Shown: positions 4,850 through 5,222 of the stretch, piece after piece
Numbering within the stretch: position 1 is the stretch's first letter
How the letters are laid out: the number at the start of each line of letters is the position of its first letter
The notes under the pieces: generated by a model
The model's database searches: none
Seen by the model: only the letters and a program-made list of their open reading frames with translations
Told to the model about the DNA's origin: nothing
Assembly (NCBI GenBank): GCA_003221075.1
Contig: QHUF01000168.1
Span: 1 to 5,222, forward strand
DNA: 5,222 bases
Source: Gemmatimonadota bacterium
GTDB taxonomy: Bacteria > Gemmatimonadota > Gemmatimonadetes > Gemmatimonadales > GWC2-71-9
Direction: 5' to 3'
Program-made: the position numbers and the translations under genes

Positions 4850-5222
4850 TCGTCACCCGCGCGGGTGGACGGCTGCAGCTTCTCGATCATATCCCGCAGC
4901 TCGAAGACGACCTTGAGAAACTCCGGCTCTTTCTGCATCTGCGCCGCGGGGCGATCGGGCGGCGGGACTGCCACCTCTTTTAGAATCGTGCCGGGTGCGG
5001 AGGAAACGACGTACGTGCGGTCGCCGAGGTACACCGCTTCCTCGATCGAGTGCGTCACGAAGAACACGGTCGCCTGCAGGTCGCGCCAGAGGTGGACCAG
5101 CAGATCCTGCATGCGCATCCGGGTGGTCGGATCCAGCGCGCCGAATGGCTCGTCCATCAGAATGATTCTGGGCCGCAGGATCAGCGTGCGCGCGATTGCG
5201 ACGCGTTGCCGCATTCCGCCGG
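4846..5222 (-). CDS. ABC transporter ATP-binding protein, NitT/TauT type, C-terminal part (5' end outside window)
   Basis: The reading frame enters the window at its right edge and ends with TGA at 4846-4848. About 124 residues are visible. They open with GGMRQRVAIAR, the end of the LSGGMRQR signature motif, then Walker B IILMDEPFGALDP with its D-loop, and the H-loop VTHSIEEAVYLGDR. The MRMQDLLVHLWRD and SIEEAVYLGDRTYVVS patterns are typical of the nitrate/sulfonate/taurine importer ATPases (TauB, SsuB and NrtD relatives). The ligand cannot be told from this subunit. The C-terminal region (PPPDRPAAQMQKEPEFLKVV followed by a helix) has no added regulatory domain. Walker A and the Q-loop lie outside the window, as do the permease and binding-protein genes. 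The apparent internal ATG at 5214 is the Met of the signature motif, not a start. The stop overlaps the next gene's start by four bases (ATGA), so it belongs to the same operon as the coiled-coil and AAA+ genes. Confidence 0.92.
   Translation of the reverse strand, partial: GGMRQRVAIARTLILRPRIILMDEPFGALDPTTRMRMQDLLVHLWRDLQATVFFVTHSIEEAVYLGDRTYVVSSAPGTILKEVAVPPPDRPAAQMQKEPEFLKVVFELRDMIEKLQPSTRAGDE
4854..4867. promoter_or_regulatory. Perfect 14-bp palindrome just upstream of the coiled-coil gene start
   Basis: CACCCGCGCGGGTG equals its own reverse complement and lies four bases before the ATG at 4849, inside the last codons of the ABC ATPase gene. In the mRNA it can fold as a five-pair CACCC/GGGTG stem with a GCGC loop, and its GGGTG arm would be the only candidate Shine-Dalgarno of the downstream gene. 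Translation of the ATPase would open the hairpin, so it could enforce coupling. A palindrome of this length in GC-rich coding DNA may also be chance. Confidence 0.35.

Noticed and set aside
5212..5214. ATG at 5214 as the start of the ABC ATPase
   Set aside because: The frame continues to the window edge with Gly-Gly before this Met, which is the signature motif GGMRQR, so the gene is cut by the window.

Overview
The window is GC-rich bacterial chromosomal DNA. Gene order, GTG starts, strong third-position G/C bias and the type of lineage-specific proteins would fit a soil or environmental bacterium such as Gemmatimonadota or a similar high-GC phylum. That placement is inference from general resemblance and no marker here proves it. 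There is no rRNA, tRNA, CRISPR array, transposase or phage structural gene.

Left part (1-1368), plus strand: the 3' end of a clpB disaggregase gene, a short gap carrying a perfect 14-bp tandem duplication, a complete tadA-type tRNA adenosine deaminase gene, then a HigBA-like toxin-antitoxin locus. In that locus only about the last 40 codons of a Gp49/RelE-like toxin survive, while the downstream XRE-family antitoxin is intact.

Middle part (1369-2316): the two strands converge at about 1369-1381. On the minus strand lie an 82-residue protein of unknown function (1382-1630, GTG start with a clear ribosome binding site), about 225 bases with no convincing gene (1631-1854), and a 133-residue exported or membrane protein of unknown function (1855-2256, GTG start with a near-perfect Shine-Dalgarno).

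Right part (2317-5222), minus strand, read from right to left: the 3' part of a NitT/TauT-type ABC transporter ATPase, a 290-residue protein with two membrane segments followed by coiled coils, and a 566-residue AAA+ protein with a degenerate N-terminal ATPase-like half and an intact C-terminal AAA+ module. The three genes overlap (ATGA between the first two; 8 or 41 bases between the last two), so they form one translationally coupled unit.

The most interesting candidate for an undescribed system is this last operon: a substrate-importer ATPase coupled to a membrane-anchored coiled-coil protein and a Ycf46/SpoVK-like AAA+ remodeller. The genes suggest a membrane-attached AAA+ machine acting with or on an ABC importer. 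No biochemical function can be read from the sequence alone, and the transporter's permease and binding protein lie outside the window.
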